This document shows positions 13,801-25,800 of a DNA stretch of 64,000 nucleotides, one piece after another. Within the stretch, counting starts at the first letter, position 1, and each line of letters opens with the position of its first letter. Source of the stretch: Owenia fusiformis (lineage: Eukaryota; Annelida; Polychaeta; Sabellida; Oweniidae); assembly GCA_903813345.2 (NCBI GenBank), contig CAIIXF020000010.1:13707181-13771180 (forward strand). Reading direction: 5' to 3'. A program made the position numbers and the translations under genes. Below the pieces are notes generated by a model that saw nothing but the letters and a program-made list of their open reading frames with translations, searched no databases and was not told the DNA's origin.

Positions 13801-16800
13801 TCAAATATTGCTAATGCCAAAAGTGCCAACAAACAAACAACAATGAATGACTTTTTCAAGCTAAAGTAAGGCAGTGCTATGTAACCATAATATGAGATAA
13901 GTCATTTAATAAGCATAAGATTTCATACAAGACTATCATATACTTATTCTAGACAGGTTCCAATTCAAATAATTCAAGTTTTTGAGGCATTTTTTAGAAA
14001 AAGCAACAGACCTATTTTTACTAGATCAGTTTTTCATGCTGATAAAGATATTAAAAGATGACAGCTCAACGGGGTGGTCACGACACTAAATTTTGGCATT
14101 TTTACCCCCCTAGGAAAATATTCTAGGGGGTACTATGAAACTAGTTCATAACTCAAAGGATATATGAGCTATTGTTCTGAGTTGTACACCATGCATTGCT
14201 AGTACAAATATGAATACTATCCTAAAGTTATAGGTTGATACCCTTATTGGTCTCAGAAAAATACAAAAAACAGGAAAAAGATACGCAATTTTTGTCTTGC
14301 CAATTTTATATTTGTAGCTTCAAGCACAATATGACAGCTTTAACAGCTCATAGTAGTATTCTAAAAACATTTCCAAGCTATGTGTGGTATTTTCATACAT
14401 CTATTTTAGTTATGAAGTACTATTTTGTAATTTTAATATGACTTTATAGTGCCCTACCCCTGGAAAATTGAAGAAAGTGGATGTGGTGAATTTTATCATT
14501 TTGCAGCATTAAGTTAGAAACGTGTATTGATAGACACCAAATCAATAAATTCATACCATCATCAAATGTTAGGTGACATTCTAATTCATTTATTACTAGA
14601 ATATAGGACTTAAGATATTTTATATGTAAGTTTTCAATTTAGTACATGTATCATAATGAAATCTAGTGTAATCACATACTAGAGAGGTTGGCATACAGTC
14701 CGGACATAGACATAAAGTCTAAACATTATAATCATCAATTGATCTCATTTGAGCAACTAGACTATGGTGGTCATCATGCACAAGTAATGTACATTTGTAT
14801 TTGCATAATAATGTTATAAAGGAGCATGTAGGTTATCGCAAACAACTTCAGACAATTCTAACTTGAACCATGAACATGGGTATATCTTTTAGATCTATTC
14901 ATTATCTTCAAGAAAAGTAAATATAATGATTGAAATCAGACCTAAGTGATATTAAAGGGAATGGCCCAATCAACATACTTTTTACTAAAAATGTTGACCT
15001 AATTTTTACCAAAGATGCAACCTTTAATTATATTGTTGAATGCATAATTAGAATATGCTTTGAGACATGTTCTATTTCCTAAGAGGAAAAGTGGATTGCT
15101 CCAGGGACTTTAAAGACACCGAATTGTTAACATTGTTAAAATGATGGCATTTTTGGTGAAAATGAGGTCAACAAAATATATTGATGGGTTGATTGCTAGT
15201 AAAATATCTCTGAGTCCGGTTGACTTAATTATCCCTGTATACCTGTCTTCATGGTCAGAAAATAGTCATAATCAAAGATATAACTGTCTGAAATTGTTTG
15301 TGATTACTTACCTGAACCTTTCCAAGTCAAATCAGGAGTGACAAAATTATTTCCACCAAATTTTTGACATGTCTTCAAATACAATAATATTTTCTTCATA
15401 AGATAGAGTGTCACTTGTATAGCGTCAGAAGTGGCTCAAAATTCAATATTAATATTTCATTTGATATATTGTAAATATTCGAAATAATCTTCAAAAACAT
15501 CGAACAATAAAAAATGTATTGATTCAAATGTTAGAAGCATCGAATATGAAAAATAAAAACATCAAAGCAAAGTTTCAAAATATCAAACATAAAAAAAACT
15601 GTCAAAGATTATTTTAAAAACTTTGAATAAGAAAAGAAAATATATAAAATAAGAAAATCCCATGTCAAACCTAATGTTCCATAGTTCAAACTAATAATTA
15701 CACCACAAACTAACTTAATGTTTTGAACTTCTGTACATTTCGTGGATGAAGTTTTCATTTTTATGTTCGAACTTCAAAGGTAGTCTGAGTTTGGATTTTT
15801 GTGAACGTTTTTCTTATTCGATCTTTCATTTTTCTATTCGAACTTTTATTGGTATTCTGCAGTTCGAACCTGTGAAAATTTTCTTATTCGATCTTTCATT
15901 GGTTTTTTCTATTCGAACTTTTTTGGTATTCTGCAGTTGAATCTTTCTTTTGCGCATGCGCGAATTAGAACAATCGTGTCGAAACATCGGAACATACCCT
16001 AAAGCTAAACACTTCCGGGCGGAAGTCATCATCGTCATTATCACCATCATCTAATGAGTTTGCATTTACACTAAACACGTAAATATATAAACATAAAGCT
16101 ACTAGTAAAATTTTGAACGACGCCATTTGTAATCCGGAAGTCTGAGAGGATCCGCATGCGCCTACTCTTAAATACAACACCACCCACTGCGCATGCGCAA
16201 ATACCAATTAACCAATATAATTTTGATTCTTACGGACTTTGGACAATTTGGGTTTGAACTATTACCATTTTGGTTCGAAACGTTTAAATATTTAGGTTCG
16301 AACCTTTTCACATATTTGGATTAGAAATTGAATGAAGCTTATTTCTGATAGAATATCTTCAATCTTTTTCGAATGCTTAAAAATAAACATCGAAGCTACA
16401 TTTTCTGGCAATTCAAAAAAATATTTCAGTTTGACACTTTACTTTTATTGTTTGTTGTTTTGTTTTTGGTGTTTGATATTTGATCTTTAGTTCGATGTTT
16501 TGTTTTTATGTCACCACCAAAAGTGGTGACATATTGTTATGGTCTCCGTTTTTTTGCGACGGCGGTTGGCGTCCGGCGTCCGGCGGTTGGTGGTTGGCGT
16601 CCGGCGGTTGGCGTCTGTAACAATTTCTTACAACTTCCTATAACATAACAAATACTGTTTAGATTGACTTCAATTTTTTTCTAAATCATCTACATGTTCT
16701 CAGAAGTTCAAATCTGACTTTAGATTTGACATTTGACCTTCAATGACCTTCTCAAGGTCAAAAAGGTCTTTTTTCAACTTGCGTCACATTGACTAAATTT

Positions 16801-19800
16801 TTTTTCAAAATCATCTACATGTTCTCAGAAATTCAAATCTCACTTTAGATTTGACTTTAGATTTGACATTTGACCTTCAAATCTGACTTTAGATTTGACA
16901 TTTGACCTTCAATGACCTTCTCAAGGTCAAAAAGGTCTGTTTTCAACTTGCTTCAAATTGACTAAATTTTTTTTTCAAAATCATCTACGTGTTCTCAGAA
17001 ATTCAAATCTGACTTAAGATTTGACTTAAGATTTGACATTTGACCTTCAATGACCTTCTCAAGGTCAAAAAGGTCTGTTTTCAACTTGCTTCAAATTGAC
17101 TAAAATCTTTTTTCAAAATCATCTACGTGTTCTCAGAAATTCAAATCTGACTTTAGATTTGACTTAAGATTTGACATTTGACCTTCAATGACCTTCTCAA
17201 AGTCAAAAAAGGTCAAAAAGGTCTTTTTTCAACTTGCTTCAAATTGACTAAAAATTTTTTTCAAAATCATCTACATGTTATCAGAAATTCAAATCTGACT
17301 TTAGATTTGACATTTGACCTTCAATGACCTTCTCAATGTCAAAAAAGGTCAAAAAGGTCTGTTTTCAACTTGCTTCAAATTGACTAAATTTTTTTTTCAA
17401 AATCATCTACATGTTCTCAGAAATTCAAATATGACTTAAGATTTGACTTTAGATTTGACATTTGACCTTCAATGACCTTCTCAAGGTCAAAAAGGTCTTT
17501 TTTCAACTTGCTTCAAATTGACTAATTTTTTTTTTCAAAATCATCTACATGTTCTCAGAAATTCAAATCTGACTTTAGATTTCACATTTCACCTTTAATG
17601 ACCTTCTCAAGGTCAAAAAAGGTCAAAAAGGTCTGTTTTCAACTTGCTTCAAATTGACCAAATTTTTTTTTCAAAATCATCTACATCTTTTCAGAAGTTC
17701 AAATTTGACTTAACAAGTTCTCAGAAGTTCAAATCTGACTTTAGATTTGACCTTTGACCTTCAAGGTCAAAAAGGTCTTTTTTCAACTTGCTTCAAATTT
17801 ACTTAATTTTTTTTTCAAAATCATCTACATGTTCTCAGAAGTTCAAATCTGACTTTAGATTTGACATTTGACCTTCAATGACCTTTTCAAGGTCAAAAAG
17901 GTCTTTTTTCAACTTGCTTCAAATTTACTTAATTTTTTTTTCAAAATCATCTACATGTTCTCAGAAGTTCAAATCTGACTTGACATTTGACCTTCAATGA
18001 CCTTCTCAATGTCAAAAAAAGTCAAAGAGGTATTTTTTCAACTTGCTTTAAATTGACCAAATTGTTTTAGGTGGTGACATTTTGTCATGTTAATGCCTTG
18101 TTTTCTTTTGAAGTTGCTTTTTTCACAGTTTGGACTTAAGATTTAGACATTGATGAGACGTGTAACTATTCATTTGAATAATTAAATACTAAATATGGAT
18201 CGGTTGAATAAAAATTTCACATTTCAACAAAAACTTTGAAAGTTTGAATTGAAAAGTGAAATTTCAAACAAGGAAACGGAATTAGCAAACGAAGAATTGA
18301 TTAATTTGAAGAAAAATTGGAACAATTGAACTGACAGTGAAAATTTATTGAATAAAAATGAAATATCAATCATAAAATTGAAAAGATCGAATAAAGACGC
18401 AGAAAAAATGCCATACACTTGTGAACTTTATTGATTGACCTGAGATCGTACCACATCTTTATGACATAGAAGCGAAATAGCCATATTGAACTTTAATGAT
18501 GTTTGTTTAATTGTTGTTTGCCACTTTTCGACAATTGTCAAAATTTGGGGGTTTTGGGGGAGGGGTACAATTAGGTTAAAAAATTAACCTGATTCAGACT
18601 ATCCTTAAATGAGCACTGATTCACCCGAGAGCATAACTTTTTCAAAACATGTAAGTGTTATTTTTGGACCACTCTCATTAATGTTTCGTCTAATTTTCCC
18701 TCAGAGTTTCATCATCATTGTCCAAATCTTAGACCATATTTGTTGAGATATATCATTATTAAAATCTTGCCTTCCTTTGCAGTTGGAAAAGATTCGGCAT
18801 TAGGTGTTATAAGTCCCAGAGCACGATAAATAAATAAAAATAACAACAAAATGACATAGAACTGATAGACGTTTTTTCTTGTGCGTGTCAGCCATGGTCT
18901 ACCAAATTGCTATTCAGTAAGAAGAAACTCATTTTTCAGTTTCCATTTTAATTTCCTGACAAATAGAGCGATCATCTCAGGATTTTTTCTATGATCTATG
19001 TGTCGCCCTAGCAACTTCTGTTTTAGAGAACAATAGAACAATAGAAAAGATTACTTTACCATAATTTTAACATCCTCCTAAGCAGGTGTCCAGAATCCGT
19101 ACCTTCTTCTTCCCCCTGCTATAACCAATTTGGAAGCGCCCGATTAAACTGAATCACGTGATCTTATTATGCAATTAGGTAGACTGTAAATCTAGTAAAT
19201 CTAGTAAATCTCGTAAATCTAGTAAATCTAGTAAATCTAGTAAAATCTTGTAAAATCTTGTAAACTTTTTAGGGACCATTCATTTGATATCAATGGCAGT
19301 CTCTATGAAGAGTACTGGTGATTGTGATTCCTTTTACAGCATTAAAAAAATACCTTCTCTGCATTAAAATTCAGAGTCATTCCTTTCATCAAATAATCAA
19401 TAAACAAATTTTTTAACAAAATTGTGAAATATTATAATAAAAAAGAATGTTTAAGGGGCTGATATGATATGGCTTTAAACTATTAATTACAAGGAATACA
19501 AGGAACATCATCATCAAAACGTAAATGGAAAGCATTATAGAAATGTCATACTATACTTTATGTATAGGTAAAGCAAATAGATCAATCAGTAAGTTGTCTC
19601 ACTCTTCCCCTTACTTCAGCATTTGATTGTTTTTATTATTTTGGGGGGTTGGCAAAAATCAATTTTGAAATTGCCATTTATCCATTCCTCTAACATTGGA
19701 ACTTCTACAAATATTGTCAATTGAACAGCATCGCCAAAAAAATAAGCAATAACTAAATTATCTGATAGGCTAAGCATTATAACATTTTGTGAGGGAAAAC

Positions 19801-22800
19801 AAGCCTGTGTCATTTAGATGGTACGCATTGTGGTAGACTGTAAATCTAGTAAATCTCGTAAATCTAGTAAATCTAGTAAATCTAGTAAAATCTTGTAAAA
19901 TCTTGTAAACTTTTTAGGGACCATTCATTTGATATCAATGTCAGTCTCAATGAAGAGTATTGGCGATTATGATTCCTTTTACAACATTAGAAAAATACCT
20001 TCTCTGCATTAAAATTCAGAGTCATTCCCTTCATCAAATAATCAATATACAAATTTTTTAACAAAATTGTGAAATATTATAATAAAAAAGAATGTTAAGG
20101 GGCTGATATGATATGGCTTTAAACTATTAATTACAAGGAATACAAGGAACATGTCATAATCAAAACGTAAATGGAAAGCATTGTAGAAATGCCATACTAT
20201 ACTTTATGTATAGGTAAAGCAAATAGATCAATCAGTAAGTTGTCTCACTCTTCCCCTTACTACAGCATTTGATTGTTTTTATTATTTTTGGGGGTTGGCA
20301 AAATCAATTTTGAAATTGCCATTTATCCATTCCTCTCATATTGGGACTCCTACATATATTGTCAGCATCGCCAAAAAATAAGCAATAACTAAATTATCTG
20401 ATAGGCTAACATTTTGTGAGGGAAAAACAAGCCTGTGTCATTTAGATGGTACGCATTGTCCCCTCAGTCCTTAAATATGTGGCTTAATTTGTTAATAGAG
20501 CATGCTTCTTGGGTGGGTTGTGTATGATGATAAAATGGGTGTACCATTTGATAACCATTTTGTTATCCAGTACTAACATATAGTTGTTTTGTAACTAAAT
20601 ATAATGAAATAAAAGGTAGAATTTTTTCTACATGTTCATTTCATTCATACAAAGACATTTTCAGTGCTTTTTCGACATTTGCACTTTATATCTTAGACAT
20701 TGAATAATCAGTTTTTACAAGATTTTACTAGATTTACTAGGTTTAGTAGTTTTACTAGATTTACTAGATTTACAGTCTACCACGCATTGTCCCCCCAGTC
20801 CTTAAATGTGTGGCTTAATTTGTTAATAGAGCATGCTTCTTGGGTGGGTTGTGTATCATGATAAAATGGGTGTACCATTTGATAACCATTTTGTTATCCA
20901 GTACTAACATATAGTTGTTTTGTAACTAAATATAATGAAATAAAAGGTAGAATTTTTTCTACATGTTCATTTCATTCATACAAAGGCATTTTCAGTGCTT
21001 TTTCGACATTTGCACTTATATCTTAGACATTGAATAATCAAGTTTTTACAAGATTTTACTAGATTTACTAGATTTACTAGTTTTACTAGATTTACTAGAT
21101 TTACTAGATTTACAGTCTACCAAATGACTTATACATGATTTCTGTCGCAGTGTTGCGACAGCCAATCAGATTGCGAGTTCTTAATCGGGGAAATGATAAC
21201 TGCTTATCGCAGGGGGTAAAAAGAAAGAATATATTCTGGATTTTGAAGCTCTGTGATCGGAGGATGTAATTTTAATCATCCAACATTGTAGACATATTTA
21301 GAATTAAAAATATGAAGAGAATGACAAAACCTCTTAAAACACATTTCTTAGGAAACAAATAGTGTCGTATTCTTGTTACTATAGCAACATAGTTTTTTCT
21401 TTTTGTCATTTTTGTCATACAGATTACCTATCATACCAGGACCAAATCCTGAAAATTTGAATTCAGTATCTTCACTAGTATCTTAGATATATATATAGGT
21501 TTCTTATAGTATCCCCTGCAGATTTTATCGGAGTATAAGGAAAATGCTCTGAAGAGGGTTGCCCAAGGATGCCACTTAACAGTATTTTTGAGGTCCCAAC
21601 CCTCTATTCATGGGAATAGTTAACCATTGTAAAGCTTCTCATGGTTAACTGACAGAATTGAATGTATCTTCAACTAAGAAGACAATAAAATGTTATAAAA
21701 CCAGAAGATAACCACACCAACTTTCTTCTATTTACCAGGGGTAGGGCACTATAAAGTCATATTAAAATTACAAATAGTACTTCATCACTATAATAGATGT
21801 ATTACAAAATCACACATAGCTTGGGAATGTTGTTAGAATACTACTTTGAGCTGTTTAAGTTATCATATTTTGCTTGAAGCTACAAATATAAAATAAGCAA
21901 GAAAAAAATGACGAAAATTGCATATTTTTTTCTAATTAATTGTATTTTTCCGAAACCAACAAAGATATCAACTTATAACTTTAGGATAGTATTCATCTCT
22001 GTACTAACAATGTATGCTGTAGAACTCAGAACAATAGTTTATATATCCTTTGAGTAATGAACTAGTTTCATAGTACCCCCTAGAATATTTTCCTAGGGGG
22101 GTAAAAACGCTAAAATTCAGTGTCGTGACCACCCCGTTGAGCTGTCATCTTTTAATATCTTTATCAGCATGAAAAACTGATCCAGAAGAAATAGGTCTGT
22201 TGCTTTTTCTAAAAAATGCCTCAAAAACCCTTTCCCTTGAGATATTCTGAAATTGGAACCTGTCTATTCAGTGTATTACAAAGTTTTTGTCAAAATTAAA
22301 GTTATTTTTCCAAAAATAATGAAATTGTTCAAAATGTAAATAAAACATAGCATATACATGTAGGCTATAGGCCTATTGTAGAATAAACTCATCAACAACA
22401 TGTATTGTTTTCTGACTAAGTATTAAGTGTTCAATATAGTGGACTGAACAATGAAAATCCCCCCCCCCCCCCGACCAACAATATCCTCGAAATTTGAACA
22501 CCTGCCAATTTGAACGCTTTTGGCTGGTCCCATGGGTGTTCGGATTAGACAGGTTTTACTGTATGTCATTGTAATGACATCAGATAGTCAATAGAAAAAT
22601 AAAATAAAAGATACATATATATTAGTCCAATTATACCCCATACCAAGGCTGATTAATTGAAAATGACTACAAAATATTTTGTAGAATTGCGGGTTAATTA
22701 TAATTGTATAGGTGATCATCTCTGACGATTTTGTTGTGGGTTTGCCATAGCAGAGCTTTTATAATTATGTTTGAATTATCAAAACAAAAAAAGCAGAGTA

Positions 22801-25800
22801 GTTATCATAATTATGTAGATAGTCATCGTTCAAATTTATTTGTTGGTGTGCCTCATTTTTATCATGCCACCACCAAGAAATAGTGACATTTTGTTATAGT
22901 TATCATTTCTGTATCTGGCAATTAGCATCTGTAACAATTGTCGCATTTTATATTATCTACTAAGTTCAGTGTTCTAACTTTCATTAGTGTCTGAGATATG
23001 GCTCTTTTTGCATTATTTGTTCATCACCCCTTGTAGAATCATTTGCAGGTGGTTATTACATTTTGTCATGTTAATGTCTTGTTATTGTTGCATCACCACA
23101 ACAGTGAATGCTACCTCGCTCCTTGACATGAGAATTTTTATATAAAGTATCCTTATATGAAATTTAAGATCAAGTATCCCCAGTGAAACATGTCAGATTT
23201 TTCCTAAAAAGTTTAGTGCAACCAGATTCAATGTCAAATCAATCTAGAACATTTAGCTTAGCAGGAGTTCTCAGCTTTGGTTGCATTTAACACATGCTTA
23301 ACCAATGCATTGTATGAATAATACAGCGTCATTGTAGTTCCATAGTTGTCATAATAACGTGACAATTACTCTAATTATTCTCTTTCTTTATATATTGCAG
23401 AAAAGAACATTCGTCGACTGAATGATATCAGCATAGGGATACGTCGTCTCAAAGCGAAGAATGAAAATTTAGGAGAATTGGTGAGTAATTAATTGTTTCA
23501 AATATATCAAGTTTTGCATGAATCCTCTGCAACTCTTAAATCTGTTTTTCCAGCCAGTCTATGATCGAGAGAAAATTGGGAGGGAGAGGAGGGGGGGGGG
23601 GCAACAGGATAGTGTTATAGGTTCAGAACTGATGAAATAGGTACAGGAAATTAAACCTTTCAAATCACCTAATTCAAAAATGTTACTTCATTTTGGACAT
23701 CTAAGTCAAAGTTATGCCTCATCACATTTGATCTATGGCAACCATATGGAGGCCGGAGCTTCCCAAAATCGAGAAAAATATGCAGGACATAATATATAAG
23801 GATAAGGACTACGATGGAGATTTTCTATCTTGATTTTGTGAAGCTATAGCCGCCATAAACCCGCTGTAGAGCAAATGTAACTGGAGCTTTATATATGTAG
23901 TAATTTGACTACTTAAGTGAAGATTAATTTTTTGATTCAATTGTGAAAAATGTTCATGTGTCTTTTTTCCAAATTGTTGATATGTTTGTTATTTGCTTAT
24001 GATAGATTTAAGTTATAATATAGCCATAATCAAGGGAAAATTAGGAAATCAGAATATAATCTACAAAAACTCTATAATCTCATGATGTATCTTCCAGAAG
24101 TTAATTCATAATTACTTGAGGCATTTAGTGAACATTCCTTAAATTAGTAGTTTTGAAGAATCAACATATCCATAAATATTCTCTCACATTCCACAGTGAG
24201 CCAGCCACTTTGGTACTCAATAAAAATCTTCATCGTTTCGATTCCCCGTAAAACTCTCCAAAATTATGAAATAATTGTATAAAACTAGTACATGAATCTT
24301 TGACATTAGATTTTACCTAGGATATGATTTATGGAGGATGACTTTGAAATAATCGAAATGTTGTCATTATCCACCGAAGAAATGATTTGTAGTAAAGTAT
24401 GTTGTAATTGGGGTGCACTTCACTGTACCCGGGGTATTTCTTTTATTATTTTACTGGAGGCCATAAACAAGATAATTATGACATCATATGAACCCTACAA
24501 CGTCAATGTTTACGGTTTTTGACCCCAATGAAGATGTTTTGACAACAAACTAGTCAACATTAAGTTTTTTCCTTGCCTGATTATGAAATTTGAACATATC
24601 TGTTTCTAAACAAATACTTTTGACACCGAATCTGATAATGAAATATGATTGATTGTAGAATATTGTTTATTTTTCAACTGATAGATGTCACTCTTGTATG
24701 GTGAAAATATCCATAAATACATAAATGAATACATGTATAGCAAAATAGAAAATATAATTTCTGTAATATGTCATCACTAGGAGTGGAGACATATTGTTAC
24801 AGTCTCCAACTTTTTGTGGACGGTGTTTCACATTCGGCGGTTGGTGTTCAGTGGTGTCAGATGTCTGACTGTTGGTGACAATGTCTACAACAGCAGTGAC
24901 CAAGTTCCGCGATTGATCTAAGTTCAAAATATTCAGTCCACAATGTTTGGCAGTCTTAGATCATAGATGTGCTTCCTATGCTTAGTTTTAGCTTATTTCA
25001 AATCTTCTCAAACTGTAAAAACCTCACGTATATGTAATCAATTACATTTGCATCTATTCTAACCAACATCATGTCAAAACAGTTGCCACGTCTTCTCAAA
25101 ATACAAATGACTTGAAAGTAATTACTCAAAAGTAGAGATGCATAAAAATGATTTCCGTGTTTCTCTATTGGCTTAAATGAGAAATGTCAGAAAATCGTTT
25201 TTTAATGTAGCTCAGATTCGACAATTGCAAGTGAATGATCCATCTCAGATTTACTGACCCCTTTTATCACATGAACTGTTATAGCATTTTCAAGTTTAGA
25301 AATACTTTGAGATGATTTTTCAACATGCAATGAGATGAAAGATAGACTTGTCTTGCAAGTCTTGATACTGTAAATTGATTTGAACAATTTCCTAATTTGA
25401 GGTTAAATAGTGTAATTAAACAAATATAGATTTTTATATGCATTTTGATAAACCACCAACACATGTGAGTTATTATTGCAGCTTTTTGCCTAATCCCGCA
25501 TTTTGGTAGTGACTTACTTCCTAAAGTGAACTGTCATCGTAACTGTACAAAAAACTTAAAAGAGAAAATTGTGATTCATACATATAATCTGTTAAAATCT
25601 ATTATTTTTGTTAACAATGTTCCAGTTAAAAGTTTTAATACATCCGCCAGCAGGAGCTTAACTGTTAGATTGATTTAGTGAGTTGATTTTTATGGTAATA
25701 AAATCAAGAGAAGCTCTTACCATTGATTTTAAGACTGTCTGTCTCAATATAACTGGATTAAAAGGATGAAAAAGAACAACAAAATTAGGTCTTGTTAGGC

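Larger units (their letters stand above)
15480..16506. repeat. TTCGAA-rich, loosely palindromic block
   Basis: TTCGAA (as gttcgaac, attcgaac, ggttcgaa) occurs about six times between 15765 and 16300. A unit ttcttattcgatctttcatt ... ttctattcgaactttt ... ggtattctgcagtt is repeated in tandem at 15811-15935. The outer parts (aaaacatcgaac near 15500, gttcgatgttttg near 16490) are inverted relative to each other, so the block may be a worn foldback element surrounding the promoter-like core. Confidence 0.5.
19071..21266. mobile_element. MITE (catcctcc ends) split by a nested insertion
   Basis: The left part is 19071-19177 and the right part 21122-21266. The ends are CATCCTCC and GGAGGATG, flanked by a perfect 9-bp direct repeat, TAATTTTAA (19062-19070 and 21267-21275). 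The subterminal parts are inverted (tccagaat / attctgga; ttccccctgc / gcagggggta). An uninterrupted relative lies at 57884-58130, and its body joins the same two halves directly (gaatcacgtgatct ... gcaatgactta ... cgcagtgttgcgacagcc). The TSD length fits hAT/MULE-type chemistry, but the family is not identified. Confidence 0.85.
12563..22561. mobile_element. About 10 kb compound bounded by inverted pogo/Tigger-like termini
   Basis: The left end reads TA|CAGTAAAACCTGTA and the right end ACAGGTTTTACTG|TA: inverted termini with TA on both sides, as expected for the pogo/Tigger group of Tc1/mariner. Further in, long inverted arms occur at 13951-14478 and 21722-22264, both with agacaggttcc at the outer edge and cctacccctgg at the inner edge. 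They are perhaps 80-85% alike by eye. The interior holds several unrelated elements listed separately. Either one element has been inflated by later insertions, or two inverted copies of one family flank unrelated DNA. No intact transposase is present. Confidence 0.55.

Noticed and set aside
15306-15330. Reading 15310 to 15280 as a minus-strand intron between two open frames
   Set aside because: The apparent intron would be only about 20 nt, below any plausible splicing minimum.
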